Source: Scilla litardierei (lineage: Eukaryota; Streptophyta; Magnoliopsida; Asparagales; Asparagaceae). Taken from it: DNA of 64,000 bases. Where the stretch lies: contig CM061142.1 of NCBI GenBank assembly GCA_030789695.1, positions 276,017,043 to 276,081,042 of the forward strand, written 5' to 3'. A program made the translations under genes and the position numbers. The number at the start of each line of letters is the position of its first letter. The first letter of the stretch is position 1. This document shows positions 41,819 to 51,770 of this stretch, piece by piece. A model generated the notes under the pieces. It was not told the DNA's origin, ran no database searches, and saw only the letters and a list, made by a program, of their open reading frames with translations.

Positions 41819-42800
41819 AAGGGGTGGCCCTTCGACTTACAGCTGACGACGTCTTAGGAGGGAGAGAGAGAGTCGTTCAATGACAAAGGGGTGGCCCCTT
41901 CAGCTTACGGCTGACGACCTTTAGGTGAGTCGTTCAGTGGCGAAGGGGTGGCGCCTTCAGCTTACGGCTGACGACACCTTAGGAGTGTCGTTCAGTGGCG
42001 AATGTGAGGCCTTCGAATTACGGCTGACGACACCTTGTGAGGGTCTCTCAGAGGCGAAGGGGTGGCCCCTTCGACTTACGGCTGACGACACCTTTGGTGT
42101 GTCGTTCAGTGGCGAAGGGGTGGCCCCTTCAACTTACAGCTGACAACACTTTTGGTGTGTCTTTTAGTGGCGAAGGGGTGGCCCCTTCGACGTACGACTG
42201 ACGACACCTTACGAGGGTCGCTCAGTGGTGAAGGGGTGGCCCCTTCGACTTACGGCTGAGAACACCTTAAGAGGGTCGTTCAATGGAGAAGGGGTGGCCC
42301 TTTCAAATTACAACTGACGACATCTTTGGTGAGTCATTCAGTGGCGAAGGGGTGGCCCTTCGACTGACGACACGTTGTAGGAGAGTCGTTCAGTGGCGAA
42401 GGGATGGCCCTTCGTCTTACAGCTGACGATATTTTGGGAGAGTCATTCAGTGGCGAAGGGGTGGCCCTTCAACTTACGGCAGACGGCACCTTGTGAGGGT
42501 CACTCAGTGGCGAAAGGATGGCACATTCGCCTTACGGCTGACGACCTGTAGGAGAGTCGTTCAGTGGCGAAGGGGAGGCCCTTCGACTTACGACTGACGA
42601 CACCTTGTGAGGGTCGCTCAGTGGCAAAAAGGTGGCCCCTTCGGCCTACGGCTGACGACCTTTAGGAGAGTTGTTCAGTTGTAAAGAGGAGACCCTTCGA
42701 CTTACGGCTGATGACACCTTGTGAGGGTCTCTACATGGAGAAAGGGTGGCCCCTTTGGCTTACGGCTGATGACCTTTAGGAGAGTCGTTCGCACGGATTT
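41819..42800. repeat. 60-bp tandem repeat array of T, right part
   Basis: About sixteen units similar to 34590-35189, more diverged, several with GTCGTTCAGTGGCGAAGG and GACGACACCTT. The array ends near 42795, where gag-related sequence of T begins. Taken with the left part it was one array of more than 1.5 kb before C2 inserted. Confidence 0.88.
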
Positions 42801-43149
42801 CATCAATATGAATTCAGTTTATCTAGGTTTTCTGAGGATCGGATCCTTTTAGAGGGGAGTTCTCATGGGATAGTTTTTGTAGAAGTCATGAAGGCTTAAA
42901 GAAGCAAACTTTGTTTTTGATGAAAGAGACATGATTTGTTGAAAGGAAAGATAAAAACAAAAGGCGTACAGGTGTTCCCGAACTTTTTCGGCGCTGATTT
43001 TGCCCCTCACCTCTTTATTCGATCCTGAGCTCAGACAGCTTGCTAGTCTATCATCTTGGTAATAGGTGACCCCGTCATCTTGCCCTTCTGCTTCAAGGAT
43101 CCCTCTTTGCTAGGTTAATCGTTAGCTGGGTTTTTGGGGTGTCCTCACT

Positions 43150-44447
43150 TGACTAGTACATCGATCTATTTTTTGAGAGTCCAACAGTCATTGGTATCAT
43201 GCCCATAGTCGTTGTGGTACTTGCAGAATTTGAGGTCGTCCATCTTCTCATATTTGCCCTTCTTTGCTGTCTCTTGGATCAGATCCTCTCATGGGGGCGT
43301 AAGCGAGGACCTCCGTCTTAGGAGTGTTTGGCTTAACATAGGCAGGGCGCTCCTTGCATCGAGGGCTCCTCTCTTTGGTTCTCTTGTCTCGAGACTACTG
43401 GCGAGGGATTCCCAAAGTTGGTTTCTCCCGCCTTGAGTCTCCACAATGGGCGAGGGTGCCTTTCGCACTAGTTCCGGTGGGTTCCTTCGCCTCTTCAGAA
43501 ATGGTGAACCGATCCATTATGTTGAGCATTTCTACAACGGTGTTAGGGGGAACTGGTGGAGGGCCCTTCGCAGGTGTTTGTTCTGAACTGCTTGCGTGAG
43601 CCTTACTATGATAGTCACGTTCGACGTCTCTTTTACATCAAGCCTCTCGTCGTTGAATCTCTGGACGAAGGCTCAAATCGACTCATTCTCATTCTGTTTG
43701 AGCAAGAAGAAGTGGGATGACTTCTTCATAGGATGTCGGCCCGCGACGAACTGCTTGCAAAACATTTCCGCAAATTCATCGAATGACCCGATGCAGCCGT
43801 GGGGCAACCCTTTGTACCAGCCTTCTGCCCTCTCGAATAGGGTAGTGTGGAACGATCTACAAAGGTATGGCTCATCGACCCTGTGAAGCAGCATTACATT
43901 CAGATACTTATGAATGTGCGACCACGGGTCGCCTCTGCCATCATAAGCTTGTAGGACAGGGAGTTTGAACTTGGGAAAAGGAGGAGCAGAAGTGATATTC
44001 TCCCTCAGCAGGGTCCTCCAAATTGTGGATCAGACGAGTAGAGATCCTCCCTCCTCGACTTGCATGTTATTGGCTCCTGAATATCGGTTTGGGATCTCTT
44101 CCCTCCTTCCAAATCCACCTGTAGGGTTAAGAGGGTTATAACCTAGGGGAGCCTCATACATTACCTGATCCAGGATGTTTCCGCTTGCTTCCTATAATTG
44201 GCGGGTGTTCCCCTTGGAGAACGAATGCCCGATTGTCGACCCCCACTCTGTCGTATTGGTTAGACGCAGGGGTTGCATTATATGGACTGATCTCCAGTTG
44301 ATCTACTCTCGGATGCCCCATATCCTGGAGGAAAGTCGTGCCCCTGGTTGGCGTCAGGTTCGGATTTGGAGGCAAAAACGGCTCATTTAAGAGCGATGAA
44401 TTCCCCATGTTTTGGCGTATCAAGGTCGCCAAAACACCAAGACTCAT
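43150..44447 (-). pseudogene. T gag (Tat-type, decayed)
   Basis: Minus-strand fragments in more than one frame add up to a Tat-lineage gag. There is an N-terminal Asn/Pro-rich part. The capsid-type retrotransposon gag domain has FPKFKLPVLQAYDG near 43960, LFERAEGWYKGLPHGCIGSF near 43800 and FFLLKQNENES near 43680. A single degenerate knuckle FCKYHNDYGHDTNDC lies near 43184-43231. Stops and frameshifts occur between the parts. The region 42800-43150 continues as gag-like sequence without a clear motif. No protease or RT follows. Confidence 0.75.
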
Positions 44448-44666
44448 GTCGACCTACTCGGTGAACTGGGTGAATTCCTTCCGAGTCACATCAGGCTCCT
44501 TCGTGGCCCCTGTTGGTTATTGTGTCAGTGATGTGGAGTCTATGGCATCCTCCACCAGGACGATGTTCGCTTTCTGCTTCTCCTTCGGACCTTCGATTAG
44601 TCCGATGTTGCTGGGTCCAGTTGTCATAGCTTTTTGATTGCTTTGGGATGTCGACCTTGTTAACGT

Positions 44667-44686
44667 TTTCCACAGATGGTGCCAAA
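44667..44686 (-). other. T primer-site leader
   Basis: On the minus strand TTTGGCACCATCTGTGGAAA corresponds to the well-known leader of Tat/Athila elements (TTTGGCGCCRTCTGTGGGAA type) with a few changes. It marks the end of the 5' LTR. Confidence 0.75.
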
Positions 44687-44687
44687 C

Positions 44688-45427
44688 AATTAAGGCCAAA
44701 ATTGACCAAGACAGTTGTCAAGCTGCCGTAGGCTCTTCGTGCCAAGTCGAAGCCTCGTTAGCAGATGAAGTTGGACCCTAGGTTGGAAGAACCTGGGTCG
44801 AGTGCTGGAGGTAGATAATTATGCGGTACTTGATCGACCCTCGATCAGTTTGTAAGTCGATCGCTCGAGGTTGGGAAGCTTGGGAACAACCATTGCGGGA
44901 GATGGAGACTCGTTGATCTACACCACAGAGACACATTAGAGGGTTTGGATCTGGGTTCCAACCCAAATCCCCTCTGATGCTTAAGTTAGTATGGGAACTT
45001 AAGGAAGAGAGGGAGCTTGGTGCAGCTGAGATCGACCCACGGAGGTTCGTCTCAGGTCTAGTGGCACAAGCTCAAAAGTGTAAGAAATATCAGCTGAGAA
45101 AAGTAGAGTTCTATGTCTTAGACCCGTACCTTGAAGATGGGACCCTTCATCCTATTTATAGGCATTCTGGGTCCTTTTAGTGACATTGGAGAGATAACGG
45201 CCATCCATAATGGGGCCATGATCTTTTCCCTTTAATAGGAGTAAATGTTGTACACGTTCCTGCGAATCACGAGCCCGCATTTAATCTCACATTCGCATGA
45301 GGTGAACGCAATGGTCGACTGCCCAATGGGCTTTGACTGAGTCGATATCAGGCTTCTCTTGTGGGCCCCGTGGGCCTTAGTTATCTGTCGGTCGAGTTAT
45401 CTCGAATGCCGACCCAATGATTCAACA
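44688..45427 (-). repeat. T 5' LTR
   Basis: About 740 bp on the minus strand from TGTTGAATCATTGGG (45427) to just before the primer leader. A palindromic TATA box CCTATTTATAGG lies at 45151-45162. The inner edge is uncertain by a few bases because the terminal CA is not clear. The partner LTR is outside the window. Confidence 0.7.
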
Positions 45428-46405
45428 GTATCCCTATGACAAAATGCGACTAAGAATGTCATTTCAGTTGAGGTAAGACCAACAATCTCCAAGAAATGAA
45501 GACGATATATGTTTTTCTTATAAGAGCAGTCTTGATCAAACTATTTATATCTTGTGACGTAGGATGTGCCCAAAACAAACTCCTAACACACACGAAGTCT
45601 CTTCATCAAAAGGATGATATCCAATGTACTTCTTCTCACTTAAGCTATTTATTAGTTGTTGTATTTGAGATCTTCTAGCCATCTCCACAACTTTTAACCT
45701 CGTGCATTGTATGTGATTTTACTTATGGTAACATTATGCACATGTTGTTGTTTTAGTAATCTTAAAATTTCTCTTGGACTCACCAGACTATGAGACATGC
45801 ATATCACCGTTTCTATCTCCAAACTTTTGTAACATCACTACATAGGAGTGTCACTCGAGGAACGTAATGGCTCGATGGTTGTGCATGTAACATAAGACTG
45901 TTAATATCCACTCATCTTTAGTGCCCATCATCTTAGCCTTCAAAGAGAATGGACATCCACACTTCTTGCTTCCGGTCATCTTATTGGTCTTTTTCTCATT
46001 ATTCTTGAACTTGTGACCACGATATTTCCAACTTCTTTCAGAAACAAAGTACATATGTAGGAGTCTACCATCATTGGTCCTTAAATTCATAGCCATTTTC
46101 ACAATCACAAGCCCATTTTCACTTCTGATGTCCTTTATCCAATTAAAAAGGCATCTCTCCTTTGAAATATAGTTGTGATTGTGACCTCCTTTGTAAAATC
46201 TATAGGAAATCTGACCCAACGCTGATGGATACAATATCTACTGAATTTTACAATTAACATCAATTATTAGACCATGCCATAAATTTATAAAGGTCTGTTA
46301 CATAAAAATAAATAGTAACTATTTCATACCTTTATTCGTTGTTCATCATCCATATATGGAGATATATTACCCTCCATATTATAAATTTCCTTCTTCATTT
46401 AAGTA
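45428..46405 (-). pseudogene. FAR1/MULE-type transposase relic, cut by T
   Basis: The minus strand shows a short exon (about 46403-46336, donor GTATGA), then the FAR1-like DNA-binding region: RTNDGRLLHMYFVSERS, KKCGCPFSLKAK and the HNH at 45865-45873. Downstream come QIQQLINSLSEKKYIGYHP, DCSYKKNIYR and LEIVGLTSTE, typical of FAR1-related/MULE transposases. The frame is broken by several stops. The homology runs exactly up to 45428, where the LTR of T begins, so T inserted into this gene. The rest lies left of the window. Confidence 0.7.
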
Positions 46406-46972
46406 ATGTCGTTCGTCAAACTTTAGCAACGACTTCAAAACTTTCACTCAACACCTACTTGACTTGCATCAATGTTAAAGACCAATTTCATGTTAAACAT
46501 TCCCATAATTTAAACTCACATAATTATTTCTCTCTAATTTAAACATGCATCAATGTCATCGAAATTCATTTTTAATGTCGCCTAATTCAATGTTATCAAA
46601 ATTTAATGTATCAATGTTATCAAAATTTAAACATGCATCTAAAAATGTCATCCAATTCACTTTTAATTTCAAAAAATTTGAAACATTACTTATTAACTTT
46701 ACGAACTGCATGGCTAACCAATGTGCTTTCCGTTTCCTTTTGACAATTTTAGGTCAAAATTTGCCTAAATCTTTAGATTTCTCTTTACAACTTCAGTTGA
46801 TTTCTCAAGAAATCCTTCAATCTCTCTTGATTCATGTATAAATTCGTTTGATTTTCTCAAAAAAAAATCGAAGTTAACGGTGGTTGTATGTGCGCACTTA
46901 GCAAGTAGGTCTGCGCGTTGAGCAAATTTCCCCCACTTTTGATGTTTGTGCATGTTGAACATAAAAGTCTGT
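46406..46972. other. AT-rich spacer
   Basis: About 570 bp with short duplications of AAATTTAATGTATCAATG type. Nothing else supported. Confidence 0.5.
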
Positions 46973-46989
46973 GAATTAAGCAATTTTTT

Positions 46990-47102
46990 GATCCATCAGA
47001 ATTCACGGCTAGGTGCACGTGAGGCCCGCATCTACCAAGGTTCGAACCCTTGTGGCCCCTGGGGGAAGCGGGGAGATGCCAACTGAGCTAGTGCTCATCG
47101 AC
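46990..47102 (-). mobile_element. SINE-like tRNA-derived insertion
   Basis: The minus strand has a pol III A box TAGCTCAGTTGG (47079-47090) and B box GGGTTCGAAC (47040-47049) about 30 bp apart. A short body ends in AAAAAA. Near-identical flanks GAATTAAGCAATTTTT (46973-46989) and GAATTGAGCAATTTTT (47103-47118) look like a target duplication. A third, weaker GAATTAAACAATTT at about 47159 weakens that argument. It is too degenerate and has no cloverleaf, so it is not a working tRNA gene. Confidence 0.55.
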
Positions 47103-47118
47103 GAATTGAGCAATTTTT

Positions 47119-48328
47119 AGGGTCTCCAGTGTGTGCACGAAGAGTAAAAAGGTTTGTGAATTAAACAATTTGGAGGGTGGTTCGAGGGGGGTTTAAATGA
47201 CATTTTTGGTATTTTTTAGAATTAATCGGTCCATGAACTGATCAAAAAGGTCTGTTCACATATAATTCCCAATACATATTCCATCATTTACTAAAATTTC
47301 ATTTTTTTACCCCTTTCTATCCTCATATCCATACACTCATTACCGCCATACATAGTCTCCTCCACATCGTCATCCCATAATCCTCATCATCCTTTCCCGG
47401 TGAAGGCCACCCCATGAGGCAGAGAGTTCATGGATTTTGATTTTTGTTTGAAATTGTTGGAGAAGTTGGTGAAGATGAAGAATGGAGTTTTTGTGATGAA
47501 GATGATGAAAATGAACAAGATGGAGTTTTTAAAACGATGCAGATGATGAAGATGAATGTGACGAAGTTTTTGATTTTATATGTGAAATTGGAATAATGAA
47601 GTTGAAGAATGAATTAATGAAGTTGAAGAAGTCTGTGGAGAAGTTTGAATTTTTGGTTAAATTTTTGTATGAAATTAAATTTTTGTTTAAATTTTTATGA
47701 AATTAAGAAGACGAAGATGGTGCATTGTAAAATAACAAATCATATAAAGGGGGTCAAGAATTAGCGTCGCTGTTGTGAGAGAGGAGAGTGACAGGGTAGC
47801 GATGATGATCGACGAACAGATATGGGTGGTGGAAGGGAGAGGAGATGGCTCGGAGATGAAAGAGAAAGAGTTGTGAAGTGTAGTTTGAGTTTTATTTTTT
47901 GTTTTTTTAGATTTTTTTCGAAGGAGGGGGGTTGTGTAAACCAATATGGGTTATTCACAAAAAATTACCCTAACGTTGGGGTATCTTTCACCTTAATACC
48001 CTGAACTTTTAAATTGCACATATTTAAACCCTAAAGTTAGTAAGCATGTTAAACATGATACCTTTTTTACATTTTCCATCTATCTAAGACCTCACGTGTA
48101 CGGAAGTAGACGAATTTACCCTATCTTCTCCTTTATAAAGCGCGCCAACTTCCCACCAAGCATCTCTCCAATTTCCCACCAATTTCAGGTTTTTAGGGCT
48201 GGAGAGGTATCCTCGACAGGCTGAAGATCTGAACGGGTATCAGGTTATCCCTTATATCATATTCACAAGTTTATTTTTTTCTTAAGTTCAGAAAATTGAA
48301 TACTAATGTTATTTTTGTTTTCATTGAA
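47119..48328. other. Spacer and probable 5' region of the GRF relic
   Basis: It holds a GAAGATGA-rich stretch (47455-47640) and, from about 47950, sequence (AAATTACCCTAACG, then TTTCACCTTAATACCC) like the upstream region of plant GRF-type genes or a MULE end. No partner terminal repeat is visible in the window. Confidence 0.35.
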
Positions 48329-48831
48329 ATGAAGAAAATGAGTTATGGAGATAGCTCTACTAGTAGATCTCGCCCTAGAGATGACATCGGTGGTGAATTG
48401 GAAACTGATATAGAGGATTTCAAGATCTGCAATTATGGATTGCAGACACCGAGGAAGACTTAATGGACCCGATCAAACCCGGGAAGGATATTTTGGAATT
48501 GTAGTGCTCGAGAGAATAGATGCTCATTCTTTCTATGAAAGGATCCACCGCACTCAGAATGGTCAAGACATGTGGTATTGCACTTAATGGATGAGAATGA
48601 GAGAAAGAGCAGGCTTGACAGGTCTTCCCTTGCGTTGTCAAAGAGAAGGTTGTTTGAGAGAGAGAGAGAGAGAGAGAGAATCGATTGGAGAAGTCAATAA
48701 GGATGTTAGAGAAAAGCACTGTAAAAATTATGAGCATCCTAACTGAGCACAAATCCATTAAGTGGGGATTGTTCTCACTCATCGATCTTATGTTTTTGAT
48801 GATATTGTTGATTAATAACAAGATCAAGTGA
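48329..48831 (+). pseudogene. GRF-type zinc-finger protein, broken
   Basis: ATG 48329 opens a Ser-rich start. Then comes a GRF-like zinc finger with CNYGLQTPRKT, NPGRIFWNC and CSFFL; the second Cys of the usual CxCG is Tyr. An Arg/Glu run encoded by a GA microsatellite and a hydrophobic C-terminal segment (LIDLMFLMILLI) follow, as in small plant GRF proteins with a membrane tail. Stops at 48461-48463 (TAA) and 48536-48538 (TGA), and a frame slip at the GA run, make it a pseudogene. The last frame ends TGA 48829-48831. Its link to the adjoining MULE is possible but unproven. Confidence 0.65.
48656..48679 (+). repeat. (GA)n microsatellite inside the GRF relic
   Basis: An uninterrupted GA run. 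Its length puts the C-terminal part of the GRF relic out of frame with the N-terminal part. Confidence 0.9.
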
Positions 48832-49028
48832 TGTTGAAAAGAAATTGTTTAAGACGTCATGCTTCTTAAACCTTGTATCCAAGTATCGATGGTGAAGAAA
48901 AAATGTTAAGACATCTTTTAGTTATTTGTCTCCAAATCTCTGTTTTTATAAGATGCGTAATGAGGTTATTTTTATTGATGACATAGACAGATTCTTATTA
49001 AGGAAAAGCTTGCATAACCCATAATACA

Positions 49029-49810
49029 TAACACAGAAAACAACACATAATATATCTCACTCCAACAATCTGGCTTAAGGAATTTACAAACAGCCAGTGT
49101 CATATATTATAAACATTGTGTCATATACTACATATTCCCAAAAATATTATACTACAAACACATTGGACTGAAATTATACAATGAAAATTGATTCAGCTTG
49201 CAAACACATTGGACTGCGAACACAGTGGTCACATTGGAAGAATGTTGATAAACTGATTCAGCTGGAGAACAATTATAAGCTACAGTACACTGCCAATGAA
49301 CTGTGTTACATATATGCCAGAACACTACCAATTGCATAACATATTGCACAAAACCCACATACGTATTGCACTAAAACAACACATAATATATCTCACTCCA
49401 ACAATCTTACTTAGGGAATTTACAAACAGCATGTGTCATTTATTACAAACACTGTGTTATATACAATGTTGCTCCATACATATTATAAACAACCAATGAA
49501 TCCTACATATTATAAACAGATGAGCTTGAAAATGAAATTTGATGAGCTTGAAAATGAATCCTACATATTCCCAAACATATTATACTGCAAACACATTGGA
49601 CTGAAATTATATAATGAAAATTGATTTAACTTGCAAACACATTGGACTGCAAACACAGTGGACACATTGGAAGAATTTTGATAAATTGATTCAGCTGGAG
49701 AACAATTATAAGCTCCAATACACTGCTAATGAACTGTGTTACATATATGCCAGAACACTGCCAATTGCATAACATATTGCACAAAACACACATCACATAT
49801 TGCACTAAAG
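49029..49810. repeat. Imperfect tandem duplication of about 350-430 bp
   Basis: The block with AACACATAATATATCTCACT (49029) recurs at 49378. The block with ATTGGACTGCGAACACAG (49210) recurs at about 49641, and both end with CAATTGCATAACATATTGC. The second copy has extra sequence. No coding content. The flanks 48832-49028 and 49811-50141 are AT-rich without a recognised feature. Confidence 0.75.
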
Positions 49811-50141
49811 CAATACCACATACTGAAATTCAAATTATAGCATAGAAATGGATACACAAGAGCATTGAACTGGAAATACCTTTCCAGAGCTTGATAATGC
49901 ATGTTTATGCATTAGCAATGAGCTACAGAACACTTCTAAGCATGGCGATACATTGCCAATGGGCTCCAGAACATTTATCATAGTAAAACATATGTTGATA
50001 AAGCATGTGGATAAATTGGTTCAGCTCTAGAAATGATACATATATAACTGACAGCTCCAGTTGATATGTTGATATGTTGATAAAGTGAAGTGATACACAT
50101 ATATCTCATAGTGTAAAGTGAACGGTTATCTCTAGAACTTA

Positions 50142-51261
50142 TCTATATATTAAAACACAATTGTTTTTGAATCATAGGGCTGACTAGGACAAGCTGACTA
50201 GGACAAGCAGGTTGATAAAGGATGTTTGAGATTTAATCTTGGTAATCAACGGTTGAAATGAGAGTTTGTGAAAATTTTGGGAGGGAAAAACATTTCTTGG
50301 AAAATGAAAGTTTATGGGAAAATGAAAATTTTTGGGGAATGAAATTTTCTGGGGAATAGCAGAGTGCAATTAATGCATTTGGGGAAAAAACTTTAACTTG
50401 CACTTAATGCTACAGATCGAATGTTGTGTAGATCGAATGATCTCTCCCTCAACACGGGTCTCACTGTCTCTTCGACGCATGGGGCAATTTAATCCGTACC
50501 CGCGGGCACGGTTCATTTAATATTTTCCCTCGCAAAATCTTGATTCCCAAAAAATTATTTGCGTAAAAATATTTAGCGGCACAGGCGCATTCAGAAAAAT
50601 ATAAAAGAACAATAAATTCGGTGCGGAACAATAAATTAGCGTAAAAGCGTGCGCCTTCGGTGCGGGACAACAAATTCGGTACATGCACCTTCGACACAGA
50701 ACAACAAATTTGGCGCGTGAGCCTTCGAGGCGGAACAACAAATTCGGCGCGGAAAAACAAATTAGCATAGAACAACAAATTTGGCGTAGGCGCCTCCAGC
50801 GTAATTTCCCGCGTCGAAGGCGCCTTCTTTAACGCCAATTTGTTGTTCCGTGCCGAATTTGTTGTTCTGCATCGAAGGCGCCTTTGCCAAATTTGTTGTT
50901 CCACGTCGAAAGCGCCCGCTTTTACTCTAATTTGTTGTTCCGCGCTGGAGGCGCCCGCGCCGAATTTGTTGTTCTACGCTAATTTGTTTTTCCGCGCCGA
51001 ATTTGTTATTCTGCCTCGAAGGCTCACGTGCCGAATTTGTTGTTCTGTATCGAAGGCGCATGTATCGAATTTGTTGTTCCGTGCCGAAGGCGCACGCCTT
51101 TACGCTAATTTGTTGTTCCACACCGAATTTGTTGTTCTTTTATATTTTTCTGAATGCGCTTGTGCCGCTAAATATTTTTAGGCAAATAATTTTTTGGGGA
51201 ACCAAGATTTCGCGAGGAAAATCTTAAATGAACCGTGCCCGCGGGCACGGATTATGACTAG
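50142..51261 (+). mobile_element. Non-autonomous Helitron (1120 bp)
   Basis: The start TCTATATATTAAAAC follows an A (50141). The end has the hairpin CCGTGCCC/GGGCACGG (51233-51250), seven bases later CTAG (51258-51261), then T (51262). This is the full Helitron signature: A^TC...hairpin...CTRR^T. There is no Rep/helicase. Most of the interior is a large inverted repeat (50491-51253) whose left arm carries a near-copy of the terminal hairpin (50494-50511). Between the arms, words such as GAATTTGTTGTTC repeat every 30 bp or so. Confidence 0.8.
50491..51253. repeat. Large inverted repeat inside the Helitron
   Basis: The left arm from AATCCGTACCCGCGGGCACG (50491) pairs with the right arm ending GGGCACGGATT (51253) over about 340 bp, with roughly 85-90 percent agreement by eye and a short centre near 50835. 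Transcription through it would give a long hairpin RNA. Confidence 0.8.
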
Positions 51262-51367
51262 TACACATATAAAGTGAACTGATACATATATATCACACAT
51301 ATATATTGAAAACTACAATGAACTGATACACAGTGATCTGATAGCTCCAGAACTGATCAAGCACACG

Positions 51368-51376
<9 letters not shown>

Positions 51377-51402
<26 letters not shown>
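51377..51402. repeat. (AC)n microsatellite
   Basis: About 13 AC units. Confidence 0.9.
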
Positions 51403-51403
<1 letters not shown>

Positions 51404-51584
51404 TCACATTCATGTACAAACTGTCTATTGAATACATAATCACTTCCATGAAGAACAAAGTGTCATCTATTACAAACTTCTGGCTGCTTGTCACTACAAA
51501 AAAGTCATTGTTACGTGCTACAAAATGACAAAATGCAGGATTCATTGCTCCCTTAACTTCTTCTAACTTGCACATGTCCTGTAC

Positions 51585-51586
<2 letters not shown>

Positions 51587-51634
<48 letters not shown>

Positions 51635-51644
51635 TACATACATG
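51587..51644. repeat. (CA)n(TACA)n compound microsatellite
   Basis: About 21 CA units followed by TACA repeats. Confidence 0.9.
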
Positions 51645-51770
51645 AACATATTTATTGCCTAAAACCAAAATATGTACTGAAGCTGTTTTAGTCTGTACTT
51701 CTTCTCTGAGTGGCATATGAACTTCTAGATTCCGCCCTTCTTCTCTGCTCCCCCTATGAACTTCTGTAGA

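Larger units (their letters stand above)
1..45427 (-). mobile_element. Element T: Tat-like Ty3/gypsy retrotransposon, host of nested insertions
   Basis: This is a degenerate minus-strand LTR retrotransposon whose 3' end lies left of the window. From its 5' end it shows an LTR (44688-45427), a primer-site leader of the Tat/Athila type (44667-44686), a decayed gag (about 43150-44447), 60-bp tandem repeats (41819-42800 and 34590-35189) and an antisense additional ORF (58-34256, in pieces). No protease, RT, RNase H or integrase was seen between gag and the repeats. Tat elements are known to carry extra ORFs, some antisense, between pol and the 3' LTR, and this layout fits. L1, L2 and C2 are inserted in it. 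Its right edge cuts a FAR1-like relic at 45427/45428, where the expected duplication GTATC cannot be checked because the left edge is outside. The reading of all parts as one element is inference from order and orientation. Confidence 0.7.

Noticed and set aside
47028..47102. tRNA gene
   Set aside because: A and B boxes are present, but the acceptor, anticodon and D arms do not form a cloverleaf; a SINE-like insertion fits better.
50461..51227. Repetitive open frames rich in LLFRAEFVV-type units
   Set aside because: They come from the 30-bp internal repeats of the Helitron inverted repeat and are open on both strands.
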